A model generated the notes under the pieces. It was given only the letters and a program-made list of their open reading frames with translations. It was not told the origin of the DNA and did no database searches. A stretch of 64,000 nt of DNA, taken from contig NC_081340.1 in assembly GCF_022539665.2 (NCBI RefSeq), positions 2,976,001 through 3,040,000 of the forward strand, in the 5' to 3' direction. Shown one piece after another: positions 34,401 through 47,288 of the stretch (position 1 is the first letter of the stretch; every line of letters begins with the position of its first letter). The position numbers were made by a program, and so were the translations under genes. Source of the stretch: Daphnia carinata (lineage: Eukaryota > Arthropoda > Branchiopoda > Diplostraca > Daphniidae).

Positions 34401-37400
34401 CGCTGTATCGCGCTAGCGCTGTAGACTTGGTATGTTTAAAGAAGGATACACTAAATAAAAAAAAATTGCAATTTTCCGGAATCAACATTCAGTTTTGAGT
34501 ATTTCCTGTGATATTCAACCAATTTCCATAATTGTCAGTTTTTGCAGAAAATTTTTTAAGCCCGACTATATAAGCCCGACTTTTCTTATTTTTTCATTTT
34601 TGACGTTTAATAAAAAAACTATAGGGTCAATTGCAAAATAAACTTGATTTCCGTGATAAGCATTCAATTCTGAATGGAAATCATGTATTTTAAGCTAAAT
34701 TTGAAATTTGACCAAAACTGAGAAAGTGAGAAGGCTATAGCCTTCCCACTTTTGCCAAAATCGGCCAAAAACGACATTTCTTGGAATTCAATGAAACTTA
34801 CACAGTATATTGAAAATTGAACGCTGATTTCGATTCAGCTATTGGTTTTCTCTTTAAATGAATCGTTTGAAAAATACACCGATTAGTTGGGCTGCATCGC
34901 GCTAAGCGCTCCAAAACAGTTGAATGGTGTGTTAATTTGAATAAATCAAAAACTATGTGACCTAGATTAAAATACAGTTTATTTTCTTCATCCTTAATTA
35001 ATTTAGAACCTAACTCATCCATAATTTGCCATAGTTACATTAATTTAAAGAAGTTAATTGAAATCAAACGAGCTTTTCTTTAAAGCCAATTTATTTTAAG
35101 TTGTATGACTCAAAAACTATGTAACCTATATTAAAATTAAGGTTATTATCTTGATCCTTGTTTAATGTATAACCTATTTCATCCATAATTTTCCATAGTT
35201 AAGTTAATTTAATGAAGATAATTGAAATTAAACGAGCTTGTCTTTAAAGCCAATCTATTTTAAGTTAAATAACTCAAAAACTATGTGACCTAGAGTAAAA
35301 TTAAGGTTACTATCATGATCCTCGTTTAATTTCGAACCTAAGTCATGCATAATTTGCCATAGTTAAGTTAATTAAAGGGAGATAATTGAAATGAAACATG
35401 CTTTTTTTTAAAGCTAATTGATTTTAAGTTGAATAACTCAAAAACTATGTATCTTAGATTAAAATTAAGGGTATTGTCTTGATCCTCCTTTAATTTCGAA
35501 CCTAATTCATGCATAATTTGCCGTAGTTAAGTTAATTTAAAGACGATAATTGAAATCAAACGAGCTTTTCTTTAAAGCCAATCTATTTTAAGTTAAATAA
35601 CTCAAAATCCATGTGACCTAGATTAAAATTAAGGTTACTACCTTGATCCTGGTTTAATTTAGAACTTAATTCATGCATAATTTACCATAGTTAAGTTAAT
35701 TTAAAGAAGATAATTGAAATCAAACGAGCTTTTCATTAAACCCAATCTATTTTAAGTTGAATAACTTAAACTATGTAATCTAGGTTAAAATTAAGGTTAT
35801 TGTCTTGGTCCTCGCTTAATTTTGAACCTAATTCAAGCATATTTTGCCATAGTTAAGTTAATTTAAGGGAGATAATTGAAATGAAACATGCTTTTCTTTA
35901 AAGCTAATTGATTTTAAGTTGAATAACTCTAAAACTATGTAACTTAGATTAAAATTAAGGGTATAAGTGTATAAGTTAAATAACTCAAAAACTATGTGAC
36001 CTAGTTTAAAATTAAGGTTATTATCTTGATCCTCGTTTAATTTTGAACCTAATTCATGCATAATTTGCCATAGTTCAGTTAATTTAAGGAAGATAATTGA
36101 AATGAAACCTGCTTTTTTTTAAAGCTAATTGATTTTAAGTTGAATAACTCAAAAACTAGGTAACTTAGATTAAAATTAAGGTTATTGCCTTGATCCTCGT
36201 TTAATTTTGAATCATACTCATGCATAATTTGCCATAGTTAAGTTCATTTAAAGGAAATAATTGAAATGAAACATGCTTTTCTTTAAAGCTAATTGATTTT
36301 AAGTTGAATAACTCAAAAACTATGTATCTCAGATTAAAATTAAGGTTTTTACCTTGATCCTCGTTTAATTTCGAACCTAATTCATGCATAATTTGCCGTA
36401 GTTAAGTTAATTAAAAGAAAATAATTGAAATCAAACGAGGTTTTCTTTAAACCCAATCTATTTTAAGTTGAATAACTCAAAAACTATGTGACCTAGATTA
36501 AAATTAAGGGTATTATCTTGATCCTTGTTTAATTTCGAACCTAACTCATGCATAATTTGCCATAGTTAAGTTAATTTAAGGAAGATAATTGAAATGAAAC
36601 CTGCTTTTTTTAAAGCTAATTGATTTTAAGTTGAATAACTAAAAAAATATGTATCTTAGATTGAAATTAAGGGTATTACCTTGATCCTCGTTTAATTTCG
36701 AACCTAATTCATGCATAATTTGCCGTAGTTAAGTTAATTTAAAGAAAATAATTGAAATCAAACGAGGTTTTCTTTAAACCCAATCTATTTTAAGTTGAAT
36801 AACTTAAAAACTATGTAACCTAAATTAATATTAAGGGTATTACCTTGATCCTCGTTTAATTTAGAACCTAACTAATGCATAATTTACCATAGTTAAGTTA
36901 ATATAAGGAAGATAATTGAAATCAAACGAGTTTTTCTTTAAAGCCAATCTATTTTAAGTTAAATAACTCAAAAACTATGTGACCTAGTTTAAAATTAAGG
37001 TTATTATCTTGATCCTCGTTTAATTTTGAACCTAATTCATGCATAATTTGCCATAGTTCAGTTAATTTAAGGAAGATAATTGAAATGAAACCTGCTTTTT
37101 TTTAAAGCTAATTGATTTTAAGTTGAATAACTCAAAAACTATGTATCTTAGATTAAAATTAAGGGTACTATCTTGATCCTCGTTTAATTTCGAACCTAAC
37201 TCATGCATAATTTACCATAGTTAAGGTAATTCAAAGAAGATAATTGAAATCAAACGAGCTTTTCTTTAAAGCCAATCTATTTTAAGTTAAATAACTCAAA
37301 AACTATGTGACCTAGATTAAAATTAAGGGTATTATCTTGATCCTCGTTTAATTTCGAACCTAACTCATGCATAATTTGCCATAGTTAAGTTAATTTAAGG

Positions 37401-40400
37401 AAGATAATTGAAATGAAATCTGCTTTTTTTAAAGCTAATTGATTTTAAGTTGAATAACTAAAAAAATATGTATCTTAGATTAAAATTAAGGGTATTATCT
37501 TGATCCTCGTTTAATTTTGAACCTAATTCATGCATAATTTGCCATAGTTAAGTTAATTTAAGGGAGATAATTGAAAGGAAAAATGCTTTTTTTTAAAGCT
37601 AATTGATTTTAAGTTGAATAACTCAAAAACTATGTATCTTAGATTAAAATGAAGGGTATTACCTTGATCCTCGTTTTATTTCGAACCTAATTCATGCATA
37701 ATTTGCCGTAGTTAAATTAATTTAAAGAAGATAATTGAAATCAAACGAGGTTTTCTTTAAACACAATCTATTTTAAGTTGAATAACTTAAAAACTATGTA
37801 ACCTAAATTAAAATTAAAAGTTTTGTCTTGATCTTCGTTTAATTTTGAACCTAACTGATGCATAATTTACCAAAGTTAAGTTAATTCAAAGAAGATAATT
37901 GAAAGCAAACGAGCTTTTCTTTAAAGCCAATCTATTTTAAGTTAAATAACTCAATATCCATGTGACCTAGATTAAAATTAAGGGTATTATCTTGATCCTC
38001 GTTTAATTTCGAACTTAATTCATGCATAACTTGTCATAGTTAAGTTAATTTAAGGGAAATAATTGAAATGAAACATGCTTTTTTTTACAGCTAACTGATT
38101 TTAAGTTGAATAACTCAAAAACTATGTATCTTAGATTAAAATTAAGGGTATTATCTTGATCCTCGTTTAATTTCGAACTTAATTCATGCATAACTTGTCA
38201 TAGTTAAGTTAATTTAAGGGAAATAATTGAAATGAAACATGCTTTTTTTAAAGCTAATTGATTTAAAGTTGAATAACTCAAAAACTATGTATTTTATGTT
38301 AAAATTTAGGTTATTATATTAATCCTTCTTTAGTTTAGAAGCTAACTCATGCATAATTTTCCATAGTTAAGTTAATTTAAAGAAGATAATTAAAATCAAA
38401 CAAGCTTTTCTTTAAAGCCAATCTACTTTAATGTGAATAACTCAAAAACTATGTAACCTAGATTAAAATTAAGGTTATTTTCTTTATCCTCGTTGGATTT
38501 CCAATCTACTTCGTACCTATTTTGCAATAATTATGTTAATATAAACAAGATAATTGCAATCAGCGCGCTGGCAATCGGAAATTTGTGCTGCATCGCGCAG
38601 GCGCTGGAGCGTACTGGCACGCTAGAGCGACCCAGCGCTTCTTGAATATTGGGTGTATCTAAAAAATCGCTCACTCAATGAAAGAAAGAACAATTTACCC
38701 GAAATCAGCATTCAATTTTTAGTATATCCTATGATACTCCACCAATTCCGATGAGTGACAGTTATTGCACAAAAATTTTTTAATCCCGACTAAATAAACC
38801 CAACTAAATCAGCCCGATTTTTTTTTTCTTTTCGTTGTTGACGTTTAATAAAAAAAACTATAAGGTCAATTGCAAAATAAATTTGATTTCCGTGATAAGC
38901 ATTCAATTCTGAATGGAAATCATGTATTTTAAGCTAAATTTGAGATTTGACCAAAACTGAGAAAGTGAGAAGGCTATAGCCTTCCCACTTTTGCCAAAAT
39001 CGGCCAAAAACGACATATCTTGGAATTCAATGAAACTTACACAGTATACTGAAAATTGAACGCTGATTTCGATTCAGCTATTGGTTTTCTCTTTAAATGA
39101 ATCGTTTGAAAAATACACCGATTAGTTGGGCTGCATTGCGCTAAGCGCTCCAAAACAGTTTAATGGTGTGTTAATTTGAATAAATCAAAAACTATGTAAC
39201 CTAGATTAAAATACAGTTTATTTTCTTCATCCTTAATTAATTTAGAACCTAACTCATCCATAATTTGCCATAGTAACATTAATTTAAAGAAGATAATTGA
39301 AATCAAACGAGCTTTTCTTTAAAGCTAATATATTTTAAGTTGAATGACTCAAAAACTATGTGACCTAGATTAAAGTTAAGGTTACTGTCTTGATCCTCGT
39401 TTAATTTCGAACCTAAATCATGCATAATTTGCCATAGTTAAGTTAAATTAAGGGAGATAATTGAAATGAAACATGCTTTCTTTTAAACCTAATTGATTTT
39501 AAGTTGAATAACTCAAAAACTATGTATCTTAGATTAAAATTAAGCGTATTTTCTTGATCCTCGTTTAAGTTTGAATCTAATTCATGCATAATTTGTCGTA
39601 GTTAAGTTAATTTAAAGAAGATAATTGAAATCAAACGAGGTTTTCTTTAAACACAATCTATTTTAAGTTGAATAACTTAAAAACTATGTAACCTAAATTA
39701 AAATTAAGGGTACTTGCTTGATCCTCGTTTAATTTCAAACCTAACTCATGCATAATTTACCATAGTTAAGGTAATTCAAAGAAGATAATTGAAATCAAAC
39801 GAGCTTTTCTTTAAAGCCAATCTATTTTAAGTTAAATAACTCAAAAACTATGTGACCTAGATTAAAATTAAGGTTACTATCTTGATCCTCGTTTAATTTA
39901 GAACCTAACTCATGCATAGTTTACCATAGTTAAGTTAATTTAAAGAAGATAATTGAAATCAAACGAGCTTTTCTTTAAAGCCAATCTATTTTAAGTTAAA
40001 CAACTCAAAATCCATGTGACCTAGATTAAAATTAAGGGTATTATCTTGATCCTCGTTTAATTTCGAACCTAATTCATGCATAATTTGCCATAGTTAAGTT
40101 AATTTAAGGGAGATAATTGAAATTAAACATGCTTTTTTTAAAGCTAATTGATTTAAGGTTGAATAACTCAAAAACTATGTATTTTGTATTAAAATTTAGG
40201 TTATTATTTTAATCCTCCTTTAGTTTAGAAGCTAACTCATGCATAATTTTCCATAGTTAAGTTAATTTAAAGAAGATAATTAAAATTAAACAAGCTTTTC
40301 TTTAAAGCCAATCTACTTTAATGTGAATAACTCAAAAACTATGTAACCTAGTTAAAATTAAGGTTATTTTCTTTATCCTCGTTGGATTTCCAATCTACTT

Positions 40401-41340
40401 CGTACCTATTTTGCAATAATTATGTTAATATAAACAAGATAATTGCAATCAGCGCGCTGGCAATCGGGAATTTGTGCTGCATCGCGCAGGCGCTGGAGCG
40501 TACTGGCACGCTAGAGCGAACCAGCGCTTCTTAAATATTGGGTGTATCTAAAAAATCGCTCACTCAATGAAAGAAAGAACAATTTACCCGAAATCAGCAT
40601 TCAATTTTTAGTATATCCTATGATACTCCACCAATTCCGATGAGTGACAGTTATTGCACAAAAATTTTTTAAGCCCGACTAAATAAACCCAACTAAATCA
40701 GCCCGATTTTCTTTTCTTTTCGTTGTTGACGTTTAATAAAAAAACTCTAAGGTTAATTGCAAAATAAATTTGATTTCCGTGATAAGCATTCAATTCTGAA
40801 TGGAAATCATGTATTTTAAGCTAAATTTGAAATTTGACCAAAACTGAGAAAGTGAGAAGGCTATAGCCTTCCCACTTTTGCCAAAATCGGCCAAAAACGA
40901 CATTTCTTTGAATTCAATGAAACTTACACAGTATACTGAAAATTGAACGCTGATTTCGATTCAGCTATTGATTTTCTCTTAAAACGAATCGTTTAAAAAA
41001 TACACCGAATATATGTGATGAATCGCGCTAGCGCTCCAAAACATTTTAATGGTATGTTAATTTGAATAACTCAAAAGCTGTGTAACCTAGATTAAAATTA
41101 AGGTTGTTGTCTTCATCTTCGTTTAATTTCGAACCTAATTCAAGCATAGTTTGCTATAGTTTAGTTAATTTAACGAAGATAATTGAAATCAAACGCGCTT
41201 TTCTTTAAAACCAATCTACTTTAATATGAACAACTCAAAAACTATGTAACCTAGATTAAAATTAAGGCTATTTTCTTTGTCTTCGTGGGATTTGCAATCT
41301 AATTTATATATACTTTGCCATAATTAAGTTAATCAATCGC
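34401..41340. repeat. Composite satellite array: ~164-bp monomers plus a repeated non-tandem module
   Basis: AT-rich monomers of about 163-166 bp recur from about 34.9 to 38.5 kb and 39.2 to 40.45 kb, with diverged units to 41.34 kb. Landmarks in each unit are ACTCAAAAACTATGT, TTGATCCTCGTTTAATTT, CATGCATAATTTGCCATAG and GATAATTGAAATCAAACGAG. A non-tandem module (landmarks TAAGCCCGACT, AAGGCTATAGCCTTCCCACT, ACACCGATTAG) occurs at about 34.5-34.94, 38.69-39.18 and 40.58-41.06 kb. A GC-rich segment containing GTACTGGCACGCTAGAGCG precedes the second and third modules. The palindrome GCGCTAGCGC lies at 34410-34419 and 41025-41034. Successive module intervals are about 4.2 and 1.89 kb and differ by roughly 14 monomers. 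No long coding frame is seen, so it is non-autonomous or structural. Confidence 0.9.
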
Positions 41341-42404
41341 CATTTTTGCCAATTCAAAATCAATCGTAATGGTTATGGATAATTCCAAATCGCTTCTGTC
41401 GTACCATTAATAATTTAATTTCTTCAGATAATTGTAACACCATTGCACATAAAGTGTCAGGGAGACAAACTGACATACTTTTTCAGCACCATATTGCATA
41501 GACACGTATAATCCAATACCTTTTCGATTAATGAGATTGTTTATCAGCAACGTTTCCGTTTCCATTCCTTATTTTTCGTTCATCACAAGCGGAAATCCTG
41601 TTTTTCGTTATCGTTATATTTATGTGATACTGGTGTTTTTCCTAATTCTTAATCCTAAACTGAATAATCACTGTCAATTCATATGTTGTAGGATACGAAC
41701 GTACAGTTTAGTGAAGTAATGTAAAATTACTATTCAAACATTGGAAAACCAACTTTAGATTTTGTGACATTAGATGATCATTGTGGAAGCTGGAAGTTAT
41801 TGAGGGTTGGGGTACTCTCGCAATAACTTAAGTCCTTCTTGGTGTTTGATATAAAAGAATGTCAAATATAGCTTCTGATTAGATAAAAAATTAGTTTTTC
41901 AGTTTAACAACTTAGAGGTATTACCGTTGGTCTGCTTCTCGCTTTTAACTTGTCTTGTGAACTAGAAATTAATAGTAATAATAATAAAATCCGTCCTTTA
42001 ACGCTCGCAGTTGCGTAGATTCCTCTAGTATAACACATAACACACAGTTCCTATTATTTTAGTCTGATTTAACAGTCTTTTATTATAAAATATAATTGAC
42101 TGTACATTCTTGTGCTAACGTATCACACCAATCCAACTGAATTCATCCAATAATGAAAATCTTACTGAGGAAATGAAACTAGGAAGTGGCGTGATCAAGG
42201 TGCTGCAAAAAAATGAAAGGTGAAAAGAAATTGGAACAGGAATAGGACACACCAGAGATCTCGAAAATTCGAAAGGAATATACTGAATACTTGCCAAAGA
42301 GTGTAATGGATAAGCAAAAGCGATTCAAGAACGAAGAAAAAAAACTGTACAATCGTTGAAGATCCTGGCTAACAATAGAAAATGGGAGATATTTCAGTTA
42401 CTAC
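41341..42404. other. Intergenic DNA between the satellite array and the Bin3/MEPCE gene
   Basis: AT-rich with no recognisable gene. TTTATT at about 42078-42083 would read AATAAA on the minus strand about 320 bp past the MEPCE stop, and may be its poly-A signal. A minus-strand acceptor-like site near 42203 leaves open an extra 3' exon. Confidence 0.45.
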
Positions 42405-44233
42405 TCACCCAACATTGTCTTTTGGCGTTGTAGGACAACTACTTATAGGTTTTGTGAAAACGTGAATGGGTCGCCGAAAGCCTTTAGCAGCATGATGTGG
42501 GGTTGCTATTTCTTCGCAAGTAGAGAACCCTACTTGCGAAAGTAGATAATCAGGAAACCGCTCAGGATATAGTTGAATAGCCGCATAGTTTGCAGCAATA
42601 GTTTCCTGTGGAATGTAAGCAGATACTTCAGTTTTTAATTTCCCTAGGAAATTTGTATTGCAACTCACCGTTAATTTTTTCTCTTGTTGTAAGATGCCCA
42701 ACCTTGCGCCTCAAGTACCAATTTTCCTCCTGGTCGTAAATGGGCGAAAATTCTGTGGAAAAAACGTTTCAGTCCAGCATCTTTCCAATTGAGATGTACC
42801 CATTTCGTGACGGAAAGACAAAGAATAGCATCATATTCTGGTTGAACCATTTGAAGAAATTCGTCGCTTTCGGGTACGTAATTCCCCTGGACGAAAGAAA
42901 CGTTGTCGGGAAAGCGGGATGATGCGGCAGATGAACTGGTGCTTGGTATGGATCCGTACATGAGTGGCATGGAAACTGGGAATTGACGTTCATTCGGATG
43001 GGAGCCAGAGTAAGTTTTTATATTCTTGCGAGCAATTGCTATCAATTTGGGGTCAATGTCAATTCCAACGATTTGTTTTGGATTGAAATCACGAGCCACG
43101 CAAAGTGTCACGTGTCCTGCATTGCATCCAATATCCAAGACGTCTTTGTCTTCGAACCACTCACGCCAGAACGAACGGAGTCGCAGGTCTTCGCAGTTGG
43201 GGTTGCGATAACCATAATACCTAATAATTATCAACTCATTTAGCGTAAACGTAAAAATTTCATGTAATTCATTAGCTTACCTATCGTAATTTCCATACTG
43301 AAACCGTTTAACCTCTTTTACGTTCTGACTTGAACAAGACTGTTCAGAATTATTATTTAATTGGCTGCTTCCGGCCATTTGACTTTCTCTTGAAGGGCAT
43401 CGAGAAAACGGGCGCTGACTTTGAGTTTTGGCAGTAGACTCTTTTGAAAGAGATCTTGGAAAAAATCCACATCGCTTTCTAGCTCCAGGTTGTGGAACTA
43501 CAGGGCTAACTATTTTGTCATCCGGCCGCCTGCAATGCCTGATCGCTTCCGTTTTCAACTTTAAATCTTTGAATTCTCGCGTACTAATAGAGTTTTCTGG
43601 TTTTGTTTCGGCTGCAACATGGTTTTCTGCTGCCTGTACGGCAACTGGCTTAACCACAGGAAGATCCAATGTGAGCGTTCTTAACTCAGGTGAATTTCTT
43701 CGAGCATCTAGCACTTCACTAGCACTGTTCGTTCTCCTTCGTTTGCGGTTTCGCCCTCGCTTTTTCCTCATCACTGCATTCGGAGAAATCAATGCTCTTT
43801 CCGCTAAATCATCATCTGGCATATTCAAATTTAATGGATCCCTTATATTAGATGGAATTAATACTTCAATTTCTTCCTTTCGGTGCTTAGGGGTAGGTAG
43901 AGGTGAGGATTCTGGAGTATGTTCATTCAAAGCTCGGTTAATTCTTTCATCTGCTAGACTTCCCAAGTTTAATGGATCTCTGCTGTTGCCTCCAAGCAGA
44001 AACTTTGTTGGTCTCACAAACTCATCTTTGCGTCTCCTCTTGAAGTGTTGAGGTTTGCTTTCAAACGAAAGACTTAAACTCCTTTTCCGTTGACTGTTTG
44101 ACTGTTTAACCATTTTCTTTGGACTCACAAAATGTGGAATAGTGGGCTCTGCAGGTCTGTCAACACCTTCTGTTGGGAAGTGAACTCGCTTCATTTGTCC
44201 AATATTAAGAGAAACTACTTGCGTTGACGCCAT
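42405..44233 (-). CDS. Bin3/MEPCE-type 7SK snRNA 5'-gamma-phosphate methyltransferase
   Basis: Coding exons on the minus strand are 44233-43281, 43220-42669 and 42605-42405, about 568 aa if one base is added at the frame break. The first about 305 residues are basic and low-complexity, as in family members. The Bin3/SAM domain starts at RFQYGNYDRYYGYRNPNCED and has SAM motif I at about 345-354 (VLDIGCNAGH). It continues with the family-specific CLSVTKWVHLNWKDAGLKR, HLRPGGKLVLE and, in the last exon, VGFSTCEEIATPHHAAKGF. Known family members cap 7SK RNA with a monomethyl group and stay in the 7SK RNP that holds P-TEFb; a nuclear role is expected. Exon 2 as given reads KRKN then stop, just before its donor. 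One more A in the A6 run (T6 at 42675-42680 on the plus strand) restores the family frame and the phase-0 junction to exon 3. The gene is therefore either broken at one base or mis-sequenced there. The stop at 42405 overlaps a donor-like gtgagt, so a longer tail is possible. Confidence 0.85.
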
Positions 44234-44254
44234 TGTTTTTCACGTAATATAATC
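44234..44254 (-). promoter_or_regulatory. 5' UTR piece with an upstream intron acceptor (MEPCE gene)
   Basis: On the minus strand a good acceptor (tttttattacag) lies 21 bases before the ATG. This suggests that the leader is spliced and that a non-coding first exon lies upstream of 44255. Confidence 0.4.
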
Positions 44255-44632
44255 CTGTAATAAAAAGTAAAGTTTGTCACCCTGAAATAATCTTGGTTTG
44301 AAACTAGAGCATTACTGGGTAGGTTGAAATTTCTGGATAGTGAAAACCATTCAAATTTAAATAACTTCCATAAATCGAAATATGCGACATCTAGCGGACA
44401 AATCGGAAAGCTGACACTGAAAATCGTTTGTATACACAAAGAAAATTAACTAAAACTAGCCATAAAAGCTAAAATTGTACAGAAGGTGGTAAAATGTTAC
44501 CTCGAATGAATTTTGTCTTACAAATGTGATAATATGGGCTTTAAATATTAGACAAGGTGTGCTAAGACCGACCTTGTCGACGTCCGACCACAATGCGTTG
44601 TGATGTCCCTTTCTTCGCGTTGGGGCAAGGAT

Positions 44633-44664
44633 GGGGGAAGGGTAATAAATACTACCCCTCCCCC
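44633..44664. other. GC-rich hairpin
   Basis: A 12-bp stem with one mismatch (44633-44644 with 44653-44664) and an 8-base loop. It is about 400 bp upstream of the MEPCE ATG. I compared it from memory with common small RNAs (U1, U2, U4, U5, U11, U12, 7SK, Y RNA) and saw no match. It may be only a stable palindrome. Confidence 0.4.
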
Positions 44665-45241
44665 ACGCAACGTTGCACAACTTGCGAAAAGATTCGTTCT
44701 TAGGTATGGAACTATGGATTAGGAGACTAGCGTTCATTTCAAACGTGTTGTGCTCAGAAATTTAACACTAAAAGTCATGAAAACTTTTCACATGTAGATT
44801 GATTTCACAAGAGGGGAAATGGGATAGAAATGTGGGATGTTCTGGTAAAATGGTAGAAAGAATTTATAGTTCAAACTTTGAAGATACGTGAAAACGTAAA
44901 TAATTAAGAGTCTGAATTCTTGAAAAAAATGTCGGTGTTAAGTTAACTAGTAATGTATTGGTTCTGCTTCCCTTTTTAGAGCATTAGGAGTCTATTAAGT
45001 TAAAGCATGTGTGTGTATTAAATCATTTTAGAAACTGGGTCATCAAATATTGTCCCACATGTAATATAAAAGAAATAAATGTATGAAAAAAGGAAAGCAA
45101 ATAGGCTAATCAATGTGTGGAATGGTGTGCTTCTGGACCACGGTCCAGTTTTTGAAGATGTAAAATTTTTATATTTATTTATTTTTAATTTTCAGGTAAA
45201 AAAAAAAATATACGTATACAACGTTTTGTTACGTTTATGGG

Positions 45242-45312
45242 CCATCTGGTGTTAACTATTTGTGATTCTTTACATCACCACTAGATGGTGTGGGGCGTCT
45301 TCACAAATAGTT
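45242..45312. other. Interlocked inverted repeats (pseudoknot-like order)
   Basis: Arm 1 (45242-45251, CCATCTGGTG) pairs with 45276-45288, with a 3-base bulge. Arm 2 (45254-45265, AACTATTTGTGA) pairs perfectly with 45301-45312. The order is 1a-2a-1b-2b, as in an H-type pseudoknot. It could also be a remnant of a small inverted-repeat element. Confidence 0.4.
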
Positions 45313-47252
45313 TGTAGTTCATGAATTTTGTTGCGACAAATTTGGAAGAATGGTAACATTTTCTCAATGTCTTATAGATGCTATTGGCTTGAATGAAAAA
45401 TGTCATTCGTTAACTTTTTTTCAGACGAGTGTCTGGATGACAAAATAAGTTCCTATATGCAATCTTATGCGCACTTAACGCACGGAAACTATATTTTCTC
45501 ATGTGTTATCTCACGAATAGCACCTTCCGCATTATATATAATTTTATCGCATTACTACGATGTGGCACCAGAAAATCAAAAAAATTATATCTGAATAAAA
45601 ACCGGTAAACGAAAAGCCATAAGCGAACTAACGGGAACTAAACGAAAACATTGTTTCGCGAAAGGATGGCCTTCCAAGGTATTTCTTTTTCACGATCCAC
45701 GTATTTCGTACCCGTTGTTGTTTTTTTTGTGTAACGCATTGGCTTCCTACTGCAGAAGGAATATGGGGAAGCGTAGACGAAACAAGAATAAATTCAAAAT
45801 CTCCAGTGCTTCGGAGACGATGGTCAAGTGGTCATCTTGCAACCGTAAAAATCGACCTTAGTGATATGTAACATAGCGGCGCATCGGCAAATCGGTATCG
45901 CATTCGTTGCGGCATCACATTACCAGTTTTATCTATTTGCCGTCTCATTTCCCTTTATTTTGCATAATGTCCGTTGCTTTCTTCAGAAGAGTTGACTACC
46001 CCGAAATATACAAAATTTAAAATGGTTCCTATAGTTACTCAATACCAACTGTGTGCCATGGGGGAGAAATGTATAGTTTTGTGCGTGTTTATGTTTGCTT
46101 AATTGGCATCAGGTTAATCCGTGAGACATTCTTTGTCGTTCAAGCAAAAATATTATGCTCCTAGAGCCCAAGGCAAATTGAATGTTGACAGAAAATTTGG
46201 CATTTACAGTTTTGCAACCGTTGAGCGTGTCACCTGAAATGGATGATAAGCAACTCGCTTTTTACAGCAATTTCTAAGACATACACGTTTTATAAATGAC
46301 AGGACTTGAACGTGTCTGTCCCATGTCGATTCATTGCTTGATTCCCATTTTTTTCCCCAGTAAATTATACAAGTGCTGCGAAGGTCACACATCTAGATTT
46401 CAAGCTACTAGTATGGAGCTTGCTGCCACATAGAATAATTGTTACATTTTATCGTTCCTACATGTAAACATAGCTAAATCTACGTGCATCATACAACATA
46501 TCTGCTCTATTGAAAACTCAAAAATGATTAAATCAAAAACAACTGAATTAGCATTATGAGTTGAAAGCGCAAAAGAAAAACGTTCCGTCAATTGCAAATC
46601 GTAGAAGAAACAAGACATCATTTTTTTTTTACAACATCCCTCGCCGTTGCAGCTGGATTTCTTTGGGCGCGGACGAGATTTTTATAAATGCTGTACACAA
46701 CTCCAAGAGGAAGAAAGAATCTACCGACATGGCTTCTTTATCTCGATAGATCTAAATAGAGAAAGTATTCTGACAGATACAAACGACGTTACTTTGACGA
46801 TACGCTCAAAACGATACGCATCGAGTTTTTTTCCCTATTTTTCTTTTGGCTATCGAATTTTAAACAGAGTTTCTTGTTTTGTTCTGTTTTTACTTTTATT
46901 CCCTTTAATGTCGCCCCGTGTTATAGGTGTTCTCTATAAACTTAAGAGGTTAGAAACTTGTTTCGTATCGTCCCCCCTCTACGGCCTAAGGGAATGGAAG
47001 ATTTTGACCCATCCAGGCCATCTACCCAATTCAACCTGCAAGCAAGTAAGAGAATTTCTTAACTGAAAAACCTCGTGTCAGATGTCCGTGAGTCAGTTTT
47101 CAGTTTCGTTTCGAAATTTCATTCGTACGCCAAAAGCTGCCAAATGTTCTTTTAGCGCGAATGGCAACCGCTTGTCCGCAAACGCCCAACGCAGATTTCG
47201 TTGTATGAGTTTGATTTCTTTTATGGAATACGCTCTGATGTAAATATTCTGG

Positions 47253-47288
<36 letters not shown>

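Noticed and set aside
34401-41340. CRISPR-like array
   Set aside because: The units are about 164 bp, contiguous and all similar, with no unique spacers, and the DNA is eukaryotic.
46561-47066. Open frames of 62 and 139 codons, plus strand
   Set aside because: No recognisable domain, Phe-rich stretches from T runs, and no supporting splice sites or context.
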